Assembly: GCF_003008535.1 (NCBI RefSeq)
Contig: NZ_CP027666.1
Coordinates: forward strand, 310,001-374,000
Length of the DNA: 64,000 bases
Direction of reading: 5' to 3'
Origin: Ottowia oryzae
Lineage (GTDB): Bacteria > Pseudomonadota > Gammaproteobacteria > Burkholderiales > Burkholderiaceae_C
Shown: positions 1 through 8,037 of the stretch, one piece after another
Layout: every line of letters starts with the position of its first letter
How positions within the stretch are numbered: the first letter of the stretch is position 1
The notes under the pieces: model-generated
Database searches by the model: none
What the model saw: the letters and a program-made list of their open reading frames with translations, nothing else
What the model was told of the DNA's origin: nothing
Translations under genes and position numbers: made by a program

Positions 1-119
1 TACGCGGGGCGCAGGCGGCCACGAAAAGCGGCGGGCACCTGTGGCGCGGGCGGCGGCGCGGCGGCGTCCAGCGCGCGTTCGGCGGCATGGGCGGATGAAG
101 GGGTGGGGCGCATCGTCAT
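1..119 (-). CDS. N-terminus of an unidentified protein (partial)
   Basis: An open frame on the minus strand starts at ATG 119 and runs off the left edge without a stop, giving about 39 residues that begin MTMRPTPSSAHAAERALD. The frame is rich in Ala and Pro, and the G/C-rich third positions look like coding DNA here. The gene would be divergent from the ABC transporter genes that follow. Too little is present to name a family. It may be a real gene start or chance open frame. Confidence 0.4.
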   Translation of the reverse strand, partial: MTMRPTPSSAHAAERALDAAAPPPAPQVPAAFRGRLRPA

Positions 120-356
120 GGTGCAACTAGTCTAGGGCCTGCTTTGAAACGCAGCCACCGGCGCTCTTCAGCGTCGGGCAAGGCGATGCGCCGCCCGCGC
201 CATGGACGCGCCGGACGCGCTACGGACCTGCAGCCTCCGGACGGTGCGCTGCATCGGTGGCATCTTTCTTGCATTCGCCCTGCGCGTCCGCCCCGGCGTT
301 GCAGTAGTTACCGGGCAAATCGTGCGTCACCCTACCTTGCGAAAGAAACCCCTGCC
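120..356. other. Intergenic region upstream of the ABC transporter operon
   Basis: These 237 bases separate a leftward gene start from the rightward substrate-binding protein gene and so should carry both promoters. I see no convincing -35/-10 pair or operator. The rightward open frame continues back to an ATG at 144, but its sequence lacks any secretion signal or family similarity, so it is treated as untranslated. Confidence 0.4.
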
Positions 357-1400
357 ATGCGACTGAACCGCCGTCAATTGAGTGTGTGCGCCGCGCTGGC
401 GCTGGCCCCCTGGGCCGTGCCGCACGCCCTGGCCCAGCCGGCCACGCCGATCAAGTTTCAGCTGGACTGGCGCTTTGAAGGCCCGGCGGCGCTGTTTCTG
501 CACCCTGCGGCCAAGGGCTACTTCAAACAGGCGGGGCTGGATGTGACGGTGGACGCCGGCAACGGCTCTGGCGGCGCCGTCACGCGCGTGGCCTCGGGCA
601 GCTACGACATGGGCTTTGCCGACATGGCGGCGCTGATGGAGTTTCACGCCAACAACCCCGACGCGCCCAACAAGCCCGTGGCGGTGATGATGGTCTACAA
701 CAACACGCCGGCGGCCGTGTTCACCTTGAAGAAGTCGGGCATCACGCAGCCAGCCGGGCTGACGGGCAAGAAGCTGGGCGCCCCCGTGTTCGACGCGGGC
801 CGCCGCGCCTTCCCGATCTTCGCCAAGGCCAACGGCGTGGGCGCGGTGAACTGGACCTCCATGGACCCACCGCTGCGCGAAACCATGCTGGCGCGCGGCG
901 ACGTAGACGCCATCACCGGCTTCTCGTTCACCTCGCTGCTGAACCTGGAGGCGCGCGGGGTCAAGGCATCGGATGTCAACGTCATGATGTACGCCAACCA
1001 CGGCGTCAAGCTGTACGGCAACGTGATCATCGCCAGCCCCAAGCTGATCAAGGAAAAGCCTGAGGCGGTCAAAGCCTTCCTGCAGGCCTTCACGAAAGGC
1101 GCCAAGGAAGTGATGGCCAACCCGGCGGCAGCCATCGAATCGGTCAAGGCCCGCGATGGCATCGTCAACGTGCCGCTGGAAACGCGGCGCCTGCAGATGG
1201 CCATCAACGACGTGATCGCCAGCCCCGACGCGCGCGCCGAGGGCTTCGGCCAGGTCGTGCCGTCGCGCCTGTCGCTGATGGCTTCGCAAGTGTCGGACGC
1301 CTACGGCACCAAGACCCGCGTGTCGCCCGAAGCGGTGTGGAACGGCAGCTTCCTGCCCAGCAAGGCCGAGCTGAACGTGCTGCCGCCCGCACGCAAGTGA
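357..1400 (+). CDS. ABC transporter substrate-binding protein, NMT1/THI5-like
   Basis: Periplasmic binding protein of an SsuA/TauA/NMT1-type importer, 347 residues. The start at 357 is chosen because it gives a typical signal peptide, MRLNRRQLSVCAALALAPWA followed by VPHALAQ. The mature part begins with a family-typical segment (FQLDWRFEGPAALFLHPAAK), followed by GYFKQAGLDVTVDAGNGSGG and a SYDMGFADMAAL stretch found in binding proteins for pyrimidine precursors, nitrate or sulfonates. The ATPase gene starts 10 bases downstream and the permease overlaps that, so the three form one operon. The substrate cannot be told from sequence; a thiamine or pyrimidine precursor, riboflavin or an alkanesulfonate are all possible. 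A longer upstream frame to 144 exists but would bury the signal peptide. Confidence 0.9.
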   Translation: MRLNRRQLSVCAALALAPWAVPHALAQPATPIKFQLDWRFEGPAALFLHPAAKGYFKQAGLDVTVDAGNGSGGAVTRVASGSYDMGFADMAALMEFHANNPDAPNKPVAVMMVYNNTPAAVFTLKKSGITQPAGLTGKKLGAPVFDAGRRAFPIFAKANGVGAVNWTSMDPPLRETMLARGDVDAITGFSFTSLLNLEARGVKASDVNVMMYANHGVKLYGNVIIASPKLIKEKPEAVKAFLQAFTKGAKEVMANPAAAIESVKARDGIVNVPLETRRLQMAINDVIASPDARAEGFGQVVPSRLSLMASQVSDAYGTKTRVSPEAVWNGSFLPSKAELNVLPPARK

Positions 1401-1410
1401 GCCCGCACGG

Positions 1411-2367
1411 ATGAGCGCGCAGAGCTTCCCCACCGGGCCCATCGGCGCCATCGAGCCCACGCTGCGGCCCGATCAGCCTTTCATCGACTTCCGGGACGTC
1501 TGGCTGGCCTACAACGACGAACTGCTGGCCAAGCAGCAGTTCGCGGTGGAGGCGATCGACCTGCGCGTGGCGCAGGGGGAGTTCATCGCCATCGTGGGGC
1601 CGTCGGGCTGCGGCAAATCGACTTTCATGAAGCTGGCCACCGGGCTCAGGCGCCCGTCGCGCGGCACCATCGTGATCGATGGGCGCGAGGTGGCCGGCCC
1701 GCTGAAGATCTCGGGCATGGCGTTTCAGGCGCCGTCGCTGCTGCCCTGGCGCACCACACTGGACAACGTGCTGTTGCCGCTGGAGATCGTGGAGCCTTAT
1801 CGCTCTCAATTTCGCAGCAAGAAAGCCGAGTACGCCGAGCGCGCGCGGGCGCTTTTGCGTCAGGTGGGCCTGGGCGGCTACGAAGACAAGTACCCTTGGC
1901 AGCTGTCGGGCGGCATGCAGCAGCGCGCCAGCATCTGCCGCGCGCTGATCCACGAGCCCAAGATGCTGCTGCTGGACGAGCCCTTCGGCGCGCTGGACGC
2001 CTTCACGCGCGAAGAGCTGTGGTGCACCCTGCGCGATTTGTGGCAGGTGCAGCGCTTCAACGTCATTCTGGTCACGCACGACCTGCGCGAAAGCGTGTTT
2101 CTGGCCGACACGTTGTACGTCATGAGCAAGAGCCCCGGCCGCTTTGTGGTGCAGCGGCAGATCGACCTGCCGCGCCCGCGCGACCTGGAGATCACCTACA
2201 CGCCCGCCTTCACCGAGATCGTGCATGAGCTGCGCGGCCACATCGGTGCCATGCGTCGCAGCGCCGACGGGCCGCCCCTAGGCGCGGAGGGCCCCCTCGG
2301 GGGGCAACGACCACACGCAGTGGGGAGCGTGGGAGCCACAGGTTCCGGCGCAGAGGTGGCGCAATGA
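1411..2367 (+). CDS. ABC transporter ATP-binding protein, SsuB/TauB type
   Basis: Cytoplasmic ATPase that powers the importer, 318 residues. Walker A is GPSGCGKST (residues 63-71), the Q-loop lies in AFQAPSLLPWR, the signature is LSGGMQQR (from 165), Walker B is LLLDEP (D189, E190) and the switch His is in LVTHDLRES. The family is normally about 260-280 residues. Here a tail of some 30 residues (GPPLGAEGPLGGQRPHAVG and on) is translated from DNA that looks like a GC-rich intergenic repeat, positions about 2268-2350. The stop overlaps the permease start by four bases (ATGA), which suggests translational coupling and may explain why the tail is kept in frame. Confidence 0.92.
   Translation: MSAQSFPTGPIGAIEPTLRPDQPFIDFRDVWLAYNDELLAKQQFAVEAIDLRVAQGEFIAIVGPSGCGKSTFMKLATGLRRPSRGTIVIDGREVAGPLKISGMAFQAPSLLPWRTTLDNVLLPLEIVEPYRSQFRSKKAEYAERARALLRQVGLGGYEDKYPWQLSGGMQQRASICRALIHEPKMLLLDEPFGALDAFTREELWCTLRDLWQVQRFNVILVTHDLRESVFLADTLYVMSKSPGRFVVQRQIDLPRPRDLEITYTPAFTEIVHELRGHIGAMRRSADGPPLGAEGPLGGQRPHAVGSVGATGSGAEVAQ
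2268..2355 (+). repeat. GC-rich intergenic-type repeat read as the C-terminal tail of the ATPase
   Basis: The stretch has a perfect inverted repeat GCCCCC-TC-GGGGGC (about 2291-2306), preceded by CCTAGGCGCGGAGG, and an imperfect one CCACACGC-AGTGGGGA-GCGTGGGAG. It resembles a dispersed repeat that I recall from Comamonadaceae intergenic regions (established knowledge from memory, not searched). It is in frame here. Confidence 0.5.
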
Positions 2368-3131
2368 ACCGCCGCCTGCTGGAACGCGCCTCGCCCTTCA
2401 TCCTGCTGGCGCTGATCGTGCTGGTGTGGGAGGTGGTCTGCCGCGCTTTCCACGTCTCGGAATTCATCTTCCCCAGCCCGTCGGACATCTGGGCCAAGCT
2501 GGTCGAGTTTCACGCCGTGATCGCCCAGCACGCCTGGCGCACCTTCTGGGTGACGATGGTCGGCTTTGGCATCGCCATCGTGGTCGGCGTGCTGCTGGGC
2601 TTCGTGATCGGCAGCTCGCGCCTGGCTTACACCGCCATCTACCCGCTGATGACGGCTTTCAACGCGCTGCCCAAGGCCGCCTTCATCCCGATCCTGGTGG
2701 TGTGGTTCGGCATTGGCGTGGGCCCGGCGGTGCTGACGGCGTTCCTGATCTCGTTCTTCCCGATCACGGTGAACATCGCCACCGGCCTGGCCACGCTCGA
2801 ACCCGAGCTGGAAGACGTGCTGCGCGTGCTGGGCGCCAAGCGCTGGGACGTGCTGACCAAGGTGGGCCTGCCGCGCTCGATGCCCTATTTTTGGGCGTCG
2901 CTCAAGGTGGCGATCACGCTGGCCTTCGTGGGCACCACGGTGTCCGAGATGACGGCCGCCAACGAGGGCATCGGCTACCTGCTGATCTCGGCCGGCTCGT
3001 CCATGCAGATGGGGCTGGCGTTCGCGGGTCTGCTGGTGGTGGGTGCCATGGCGATGGTGATGTATGAGCTGTTCAGCTTCATTGAAAAGCACACCACGGC
3101 CTGGGCCCACCGGGGCTCGCAAGGGGGTTGA
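2364..3131 (+). CDS. ABC transporter permease, SsuC/TauC type
   Basis: Inner-membrane permease of 255 residues, normal for the BPD_transp_1 family. Membrane segments are visible at the N-terminus (FILLALIVLVWEVVC), around TFWVTMVGFGIAIVVGVLLG and along the rest. The coupling EAA-like loop is ELEDVLRVLGAKRWDVLTKVGLP, near residues 150-175, which contacts the ATPase. The start overlaps the ATPase stop by ATGA. With the binding protein and ATPase it completes a one-permease importer. No regulator or catabolic gene lies beside it to hint at the substrate. It converges on azlD, whose end is 51 bases away; no strong terminator is visible between them. Confidence 0.92.
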   Translation: MNRRLLERASPFILLALIVLVWEVVCRAFHVSEFIFPSPSDIWAKLVEFHAVIAQHAWRTFWVTMVGFGIAIVVGVLLGFVIGSSRLAYTAIYPLMTAFNALPKAAFIPILVVWFGIGVGPAVLTAFLISFFPITVNIATGLATLEPELEDVLRVLGAKRWDVLTKVGLPRSMPYFWASLKVAITLAFVGTTVSEMTAANEGIGYLLISAGSSMQMGLAFAGLLVVGAMAMVMYELFSFIEKHTTAWAHRGSQGG

Positions 3132-3182
3132 GGCCGTGTGCCACACGAATGGCCCGGCCGGTGCTTGCGATAGGCGCGGCCC

Positions 3183-3524
3183 CTACCAGCCCAACCCCAG
3201 CCGCAGCGGCAAGTACACCGCCACGCCCACCGCAATGGTCAGCGGCAGCGTGAACGATTCGCGGCGGCGCCAGAAGTAAAACGCCGCCGCAGCCACCGCC
3301 GCCCAGACACGCGCGTCGCGCCAGGGCGCGGTGAGCTCGCCGTTGATCAGCACGATGTCGGGCGCGATCACCGCCGTCAGCGCGGCGATGGGGGCGTACT
3401 GCAGGCCGCGCTGTGCCCAGTGGGGCAGCTTCCATTCGCGCTCGCTGATGAAGAAGAAGCAGCGCGTGATGACCGTCACGACGGTCATGCACAGGATGGT
3501 GACGATGGTCCAGCCGTCGGTCAT
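3183..3524 (-). CDS. azlD: AzlD family branched-chain amino acid exporter subunit
   Basis: Small membrane protein of 113 residues with about four hydrophobic segments, the usual size for AzlD. It carries the family-like opening TILCMTVVTVITRCFFF and APIAALTAVIAPDIV. AzlD works with AzlC to export branched-chain amino acids or related compounds. The ATG at 3524 overlaps the azlC stop by four bases (ATGA), which fixes the start. It is the last gene of the def-lipoprotein-fmt-azlCD run. Confidence 0.88.
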   Translation of the reverse strand: MTDGWTIVTILCMTVVTVITRCFFFISEREWKLPHWAQRGLQYAPIAALTAVIAPDIVLINGELTAPWRDARVWAAVAAAAFYFWRRRESFTLPLTIAVGVAVYLPLRLGLGW

Positions 3525-4354
3525 GGGCGATCTCCGGGCGGCTCGCCCTCGGCCCGGCTCTGGCGCGCCAGCACCTTGGGCTCGATGAAAAGGCAGATGG
3601 CCACGGCCACGGCGATGGCCGAAACGATGTTCAGCCGGTAAGGCAGGCCGTACAGCGCCACCGCGGCGGCGGCGGCAATCAAGGCCGACAGCGCGCGCAG
3701 CTGCGTGGTGGCCAGCGAGCACGCCACGGCCAGCAGCGCCAGGGTGCCTGCGAATTCCAGCCCCCAGCGCGCGGGCAAGGCGTTGCCCAGAAAGATGCCC
3801 AGCATGCTGAGCGTTTGCCAGAAGACCCAGTTGGAAACGTTGCCGCCCCACAGGTAGGCCATCTGCGCGCGGCGCTGTGTTTCGGTCTCGGCCGGTTTGG
3901 GAAAGCGCCGGGTGTACAGCACGTAGGTCACGTCGCCAGTGAAGTAGCCCAGGTACAGCCGCTGGGTGCGCGGCAGAAACATGAAGTAGTCGCGCAAGTG
4001 CAGGCTGAACACCACGAAGCGCAGGTTCACACAAAACGCCGTGGCCAGGATGACCCACAGCGGCGCACCGGCGGCGATCAGCGGAATGGCGGCCAGCTGC
4101 GCGCTGCCGGCAAACACCAGCAGCGACATCAGCACCGCCTCGGTGATGCTCATGCCGCTCTTGATCATGGCCACGCCGGTCATGAAGGCCCAGGCGGTCA
4201 GCCCCACCGAAATGCCCGCCATTTCGCGCGCGCCCACCCAAAACAGCGGGTGGCGCGCGGTGCGGGCGTAGGCGTCGACCTTGTGGGCCAGCCAGGCACC
4301 CAGGCGCCCGCGCGGCGACATCTCGCGCGGCGGATCGGGCAGCGGCATGCTCAT
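3521..4354 (-). CDS. azlC: AzlC family branched-chain amino acid exporter, large subunit
   Basis: Inner-membrane protein of 277 residues, the larger partner of AzlD. Family hallmarks visible are the segments ARHPLFWVGAREMAGISVGL, SLLVFAGSAQLAAIPLIAAG and CVNLRFVVFSLHLRDYF. The start at 4354 makes an ATGA overlap with the fmt stop; a second Met two codons later (4348) is possible. AzlCD pairs export branched-chain amino acids or analogues. Its place after fmt probably reflects co-transcription rather than a shared pathway. It is 4-base coupled to both neighbours, so expression should follow fmt. Confidence 0.9.
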   Translation of the reverse strand: MSMPLPDPPREMSPRGRLGAWLAHKVDAYARTARHPLFWVGAREMAGISVGLTAWAFMTGVAMIKSGMSITEAVLMSLLVFAGSAQLAAIPLIAAGAPLWVILATAFCVNLRFVVFSLHLRDYFMFLPRTQRLYLGYFTGDVTYVLYTRRFPKPAETETQRRAQMAYLWGGNVSNWVFWQTLSMLGIFLGNALPARWGLEFAGTLALLAVACSLATTQLRALSALIAAAAAVALYGLPYRLNIVSAIAVAVAICLFIEPKVLARQSRAEGEPPGDRP

Positions 4355-5373
4355 CGCGGTGCGCCTGGTGGGGCGGAGCCGGTGGCCGTGCCCGTGCCCG
4401 CGTCCGTGGTCGGCAGCGCAAAGCACTGGTCGGGCTGCAAGTCAAAGCCACGCAGAAAATCGCGCGCGGCCAGGCGCTTGCCGCCGGGGCGTTGCAGCTC
4501 GGTCAGGCGCAGGCAGCCTTCGCCGCAGGCGACGGTGATGCCGCTGTCGTTCACAAGCAAAATCTGGCCCTGGCGCACGTCTGACGGGCGCTGGCAGCTA
4601 TCCAATTCAGAGCGCCACACCTTCACCACCTCGCCGCCCAGCACGGCCGTGGCACCGGGGAAGGGGTCGAAGGCGCGCACACGCTGCTCGATCTGCGGGG
4701 CGGGCTGGCGCCAGTCGATGGCGGCCTCGGCCTTCTCAATCTTGTGGGCGTAGGTAACGCCCTCGGCGGGCTGCGGCACGGGCTTCAGGCCACCGCAGGC
4801 GGCCAGCTCGAGCGCTTCGACGATCATGCGGCCACCCAGCGCGGCGAGTTGGTCGTGCAGCGTGGCGGTGGTGGCGGCGCCGGTGATGGGCAGGCGCTCG
4901 GTCAGCAGCATGTCGCCCGTGTCCAGGCCCGCGTCCATCTGCATGATGGTGACGCCCGTTGCGGCGTCGCCCGCTTCGATGGCGCGGTGGATGGGCGCGG
5001 CGCCGCGCCAGCGGGGCAGCAGGCTGGCGTGGATGTTCAGGCAGCCCAGGCGGGGCAGATCCAGCACCCACTGCGGCAGGATGAGGCCGTAGGCGGCCAC
5101 CACCATCACATCGGCGTTGGCCGCCAGCAGCGCGGCGCGGGCAGCCTCGGCGTCGTCGGGGTACTTGCCGTCCAGGCGCAGGCTGCGCGGCTGGGCCACG
5201 GCCACGCCGTGCGTCAGCGCAAACTGCTTGACGGGCGAGGCTTGCAGCTTCATGCCGCGGCCTGCGGGGCGGTCGGGCTGAGTCAGCACCAGGGGGATGT
5301 CGAAACCTGCGCGTTGCAAGGCTTCCAGGGCCACGCGGGCGAATTCCGGCGTGCCGGCAAAGACGACTCTCAT
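4351..5373 (-). CDS. fmt: Methionyl-tRNA formyltransferase
   Basis: Formylates the amino group of Met on initiator tRNA, using 10-formyl-tetrahydrofolate, for bacterial translation initiation. The N-terminal Rossmann domain begins MRVVFAGTPEFARVALEAL. The catalytic region NIHASLLPRWRGAAPIHRA supplies N113 and H115, and D151 lies in MQMDAGLDTGDML. At 340 residues it is somewhat longer than many homologues (about 310-320). The surplus includes residues about 255-273 (ELDSCQRPSDVRQGQILL), which are encoded by an in-frame copy of the window's dispersed repeat (4559-4609), in the C-terminal OB-fold domain. Another repeat copy lies just upstream of the start. The gene belongs with def, whose product removes the formyl group. 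Confidence 0.96.
   Translation of the reverse strand: MRVVFAGTPEFARVALEALQRAGFDIPLVLTQPDRPAGRGMKLQASPVKQFALTHGVAVAQPRSLRLDGKYPDDAEAARAALLAANADVMVVAAYGLILPQWVLDLPRLGCLNIHASLLPRWRGAAPIHRAIEAGDAATGVTIMQMDAGLDTGDMLLTERLPITGAATTATLHDQLAALGGRMIVEALELAACGGLKPVPQPAEGVTYAHKIEKAEAAIDWRQPAPQIEQRVRAFDPFPGATAVLGGEVVKVWRSELDSCQRPSDVRQGQILLVNDSGITVACGEGCLRLTELQRPGGKRLAARDFLRGFDLQPDQCFALPTTDAGTGTATGSAPPGAPR
4559..4609 (-). repeat. Dispersed TGATAGCTGC-type repeat, in frame inside fmt
   Basis: Read on the minus strand: GAATTGGATAGCTGCCAGCG, then CCCGTCAGACGTGCGCCAGG and GCCAGATTTT. This matches the window consensus of AATTGATAGCTGC-YAGCGC, a spacer of 8-11, then GCGCTAGAGGCC-NN-TTTT. It encodes fmt residues about 255-273. 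Confidence 0.75.
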
Positions 5374-5383
5374 GCTACCAACC

Positions 5384-5438
5384 TTATAGCTGCCGGCGCT
5401 GGTGTGTAGGGCGCTGGCAGCGTATTTATTATGTTTTT
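5384..5438 (+). repeat. Dispersed TGATAGCTGC-type repeat between fmt and the lipoprotein gene
   Basis: TTATAGCTGCCGGCGC, an 11-base spacer, GCGCTGGCAG, then TATTTATTATGTTTTT. The arms can form a hairpin. In the transcript it lies just upstream of the fmt start. Confidence 0.75.
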
Positions 5439-5450
5439 GAAGAGGCCCGC

Positions 5451-5981
5451 TCAGCGCGGGTCTGGCGGGTCGGGCAGCGACTCATCGCCCACCGAATAGC
5501 CGCGCACCGTACCGCCCGGGTCCACGTCGATGTACAGCAGGCGCCACACCGGGCCGTCGGCGTAGCGCCACACCCAGATGTCGCCCTTGAAATTGTGCAC
5601 GCCGATGATCTGCGCGGGCGGCCCGTATTCGCGCAGCACGTCGGTCTTCGTCCAGTGGTTTGGCTGAATGCGCTGGGCAAACAGGGATTCGTTCAGGGCT
5701 TGTTCTACCCGCAGCGTGCGGCCCTGGGCGTCCAGATCGACGTTGAAAACCTGCTGCCCGGCGGGCTGGCGCGTGTACTGCAGGCGCTCGCCGCCCTCGG
5801 GCAGCGGATAGCGCGCGGAGGGCGCGCCCAGCGTGTGCAGCACCTCGGCGGCCGGCGTGCCGGGGGCGATGCGCTCTGGCATGGCGCAGGCGGCCAGCCC
5901 CGCCGCAGTGGCCAGCGCCGCCACGCCCAGCGCCACGCGGCGCGCCCAGGCAGGCCAACGCGGCGCGGCGGGCGCGTTCAT
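5451..5981 (-). CDS. SmpA/OmlA-like outer-membrane lipoprotein
   Basis: Lipoprotein of 176 residues. The start MNAPAAPRW at 5981 overlaps the def stop (ATGA). A lipoprotein signal follows, with lipobox LAAC near residue 30. The mature part has the two-layer SmpA/BamE-like pattern: APGTPAAEVLHTLGAPSARYPLPEGGERLQY, then a second similar stretch HWTKTDVLREYGPPAQIIG ending in DIWVWRYADGPVWRLLYIDV. Such proteins help outer-membrane assembly or stability. It probably sits on the periplasmic face of the outer membrane. This is a fold-level call; the true BamE gene may be elsewhere. It sits inside the def-fmt transcript. Confidence 0.75.
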   Translation of the reverse strand: MNAPAAPRWPAWARRVALGVAALATAAGLAACAMPERIAPGTPAAEVLHTLGAPSARYPLPEGGERLQYTRQPAGQQVFNVDLDAQGRTLRVEQALNESLFAQRIQPNHWTKTDVLREYGPPAQIIGVHNFKGDIWVWRYADGPVWRLLYIDVDPGGTVRGYSVGDESLPDPPDPR

Positions 5982-6514
5982 GCGCGCTCCCGCTCGCCTG
6001 CTTTGTCTTTGTGGTCTTCGCGCTCGGCCTTGAGCAGCTTGGTCTTGATGCGGTTGCGCTTGAGGGGCGACAGGTATTCCACGAACACCTTGCCCATCAG
6101 GTGGTCCATCTCGTGCTGGATGCACACGGCCAGCAGGCCTTCGGCCTCGATCTCGCGCAGCTGGCCTTCGCCGTCCAGCGCGCGCACCTTGACCTGCGCG
6201 GCGCGGTCCACCCCGTCGTAGATGCCAGGCACGGACAGGCAGCCTTCTTCGCCACGGATGATCTCGTCGCTGGCCCAGACCAGCTCAGGGTTGATCAGCA
6301 CCATGGGCGTGTCGCGGTCTTCCGACACATCGATGACGATCAGGCGCTCATGCACATCCACCTGCGTGGCCGCCAGGCCAATGCCCTTGGCGTCGTACAT
6401 GGTGTCGAACATCTGCGCGATCAGGGCTTTCAGGCGCGCATCAACTGCCTGCACGGGCTTGGCCACCTTGTGCAAACGAGAATCGGGATAACGAAGAATG
6501 GGAAGCAGGGCCAT
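5978..6514 (-). CDS. def: Peptide deformylase
   Basis: Metalloenzyme of 178 residues that removes the N-formyl group from nascent proteins. All three motifs are present: GIGLAATQV, EGCLSVP and the metal-binding HEMDH in QHEMDHLMGKVF. The start MALLPILRYPD at 6514 is the usual one; an upstream Met at 6529 adds five residues without family support. It heads a leftward run with a lipoprotein, fmt and azlCD. The LysM gene diverges from it across 143 bases. Confidence 0.97.
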   Translation of the reverse strand: MALLPILRYPDSRLHKVAKPVQAVDARLKALIAQMFDTMYDAKGIGLAATQVDVHERLIVIDVSEDRDTPMVLINPELVWASDEIIRGEEGCLSVPGIYDGVDRAAQVKVRALDGEGQLREIEAEGLLAVCIQHEMDHLMGKVFVEYLSPLKRNRIKTKLLKAEREDHKDKAGERERA

Positions 6515-6657
6515 GGGACGGTGTTCCAAGATGTGGCTATTTTCGCGACTTTTTGGGTTTCATGCCGGCCAGTTGGGGCATATTCGTTGCCGTAACAAGG
6601 GCTTGAATGCAGAATGTCCTGTGATTTGTCAAGTCAGTCGACGCGCTTCGCAAAACA

Positions 6658-7950
6658 ATGAAACATACTTTTCCTGGTGCCACGCGCGCCTTGACCGCAC
6701 CCGTCAGCCTGCTGGTTGCCGCCATCTGGATCGCCCTGCCCGCCCAGGCGCAGCAGGCTTCGCAGCGGCCCGTCAGCCCTCAACAACGCGCCACGGCGCA
6801 GCAGGTGGCCGCCGCCGGCGTGCCGGTGTCCGCCCTGGCGCCCAACGCGCCTGAGGAATACACCGTGCGCCGCGGCGACACGCTGTGGGGCATTTCGGGC
6901 AAGTTCCTCAAGTCGGCCTGGCGCTGGCCTGAGCTGTGGGGCATGAACCTGCAGGACATCCGCAACCCGCACCTGATCTACCCCGGCCAGCAGCTGTACC
7001 TGGAACGCGTGGGCGACCGCGCCTTCCTGCGTGCCCGCAAAGGCACCGACGGCCAAGAGGGCGACACGGTGCGCGTATCGCCGCGCAACCGCGTCGAAGT
7101 GCTGGGTGGCGGCCCGCTGCCCACGCTGGCCCCGCACCTGATCGAGCCCTTCCTGGCCGAGCCGCTGGTGGTGGACGACGACACCTTCAAGCGCGCACCG
7201 CGCATCGTCGCCCTGGCCGAGCGCGACCGCGTGCTGGTGGGCAAGGGCGACCGCGCCTACGTGCGCGGCCCGGCCGACGCGCCGCTGCTGTCCGCGCCCG
7301 GCCTGCCGACCGAGTTCCGCGTGTTCCGCACCGCCAAGCCGCTGAAAGACCCGGTCTCTGGCGAGATCCTGGGCTATGAAGGCCAGTACGTCGGCCAAGC
7401 GCACCTGGTGCGCGGCGAAAGCGAATCCGAGGAAGTGCTGGCGCCCAGCTACGACCCGCCGCGCACGCCTGCGGCGGGCGAGCGCATGTCCGAGCCGCCC
7501 ACCGAGGCCGATGCCCGGCGCAACCTGCTGCCCGTACCCGCCACCATCGACGTGGTCAGCAGCAAGGAAGAAATGCGCGCCGGCGACCGCCTGTTGCCCG
7601 AGCCACCCCGCGAATACCGCAGCTACGTGCCGCACGCACCAGACACCCCGGTGGAGGCGCGCGTGGTTTCGATCTATGGCGATTCCGTGCGCTTTGCCGG
7701 CAAGAACCAGATCGTGGTGATCAACAAGGGCCTGCGCGACGGCATCGAGAACGGCCAGGTGCTGTCGCTGCAGTCCACTGGCGGTCACGTCGCCGACAAA
7801 ACCGAGCGTTCGCGCCCGCTGATGAAGCTGCCGGACGAGCGCAACGGCATCGCCATGGTGTTCCGCCCGTTCGACCGCGTGGCCTACGTCCTGGTGATGG
7901 AAGCCGCACGGCCCGTGGCCGTGGGCGACAAGCTCACCGAGCCACGCTGA
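6658..7950 (+). CDS. Secreted LysM domain protein
   Basis: Protein of 430 residues with a Sec signal peptide (MKHTFPGATRALTAPVSLLV to ALPAQAQ, cleavage near 32). One LysM peptidoglycan-binding domain follows at about residues 66-115: EYTVRRGDTLWGISGKFL through NPHLIYPGQQLYL. The remainder (about 300 residues) has no motif I recognise, apart from a closing part VYGDS/VINKGLRDGIENGQVLSL that resembles a beta-rich cell-envelope domain. The same arrangement, a LysM protein just before dprA, is common in Burkholderiales. It presumably binds the cell wall in the periplasm; its exact role is unknown. Confidence 0.85.
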   Translation: MKHTFPGATRALTAPVSLLVAAIWIALPAQAQQASQRPVSPQQRATAQQVAAAGVPVSALAPNAPEEYTVRRGDTLWGISGKFLKSAWRWPELWGMNLQDIRNPHLIYPGQQLYLERVGDRAFLRARKGTDGQEGDTVRVSPRNRVEVLGGGPLPTLAPHLIEPFLAEPLVVDDDTFKRAPRIVALAERDRVLVGKGDRAYVRGPADAPLLSAPGLPTEFRVFRTAKPLKDPVSGEILGYEGQYVGQAHLVRGESESEEVLAPSYDPPRTPAAGERMSEPPTEADARRNLLPVPATIDVVSSKEEMRAGDRLLPEPPREYRSYVPHAPDTPVEARVVSIYGDSVRFAGKNQIVVINKGLRDGIENGQVLSLQSTGGHVADKTERSRPLMKLPDERNGIAMVFRPFDRVAYVLVMEAARPVAVGDKLTEPR

Positions 7951-8037
7951 TCGCTGAAGGTGGCCACGCGGGTGGCCGCCCACAGCACCACCGCCCACTT
8001 CACGCGCTGACGCTCACATGAACAGGGTGCGGCGTTC

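Noticed and set aside
144..356. N-terminal extension of the substrate-binding protein from ATG 144
   Set aside because: The frame lacks family similarity, and the signal peptide starts at 357.
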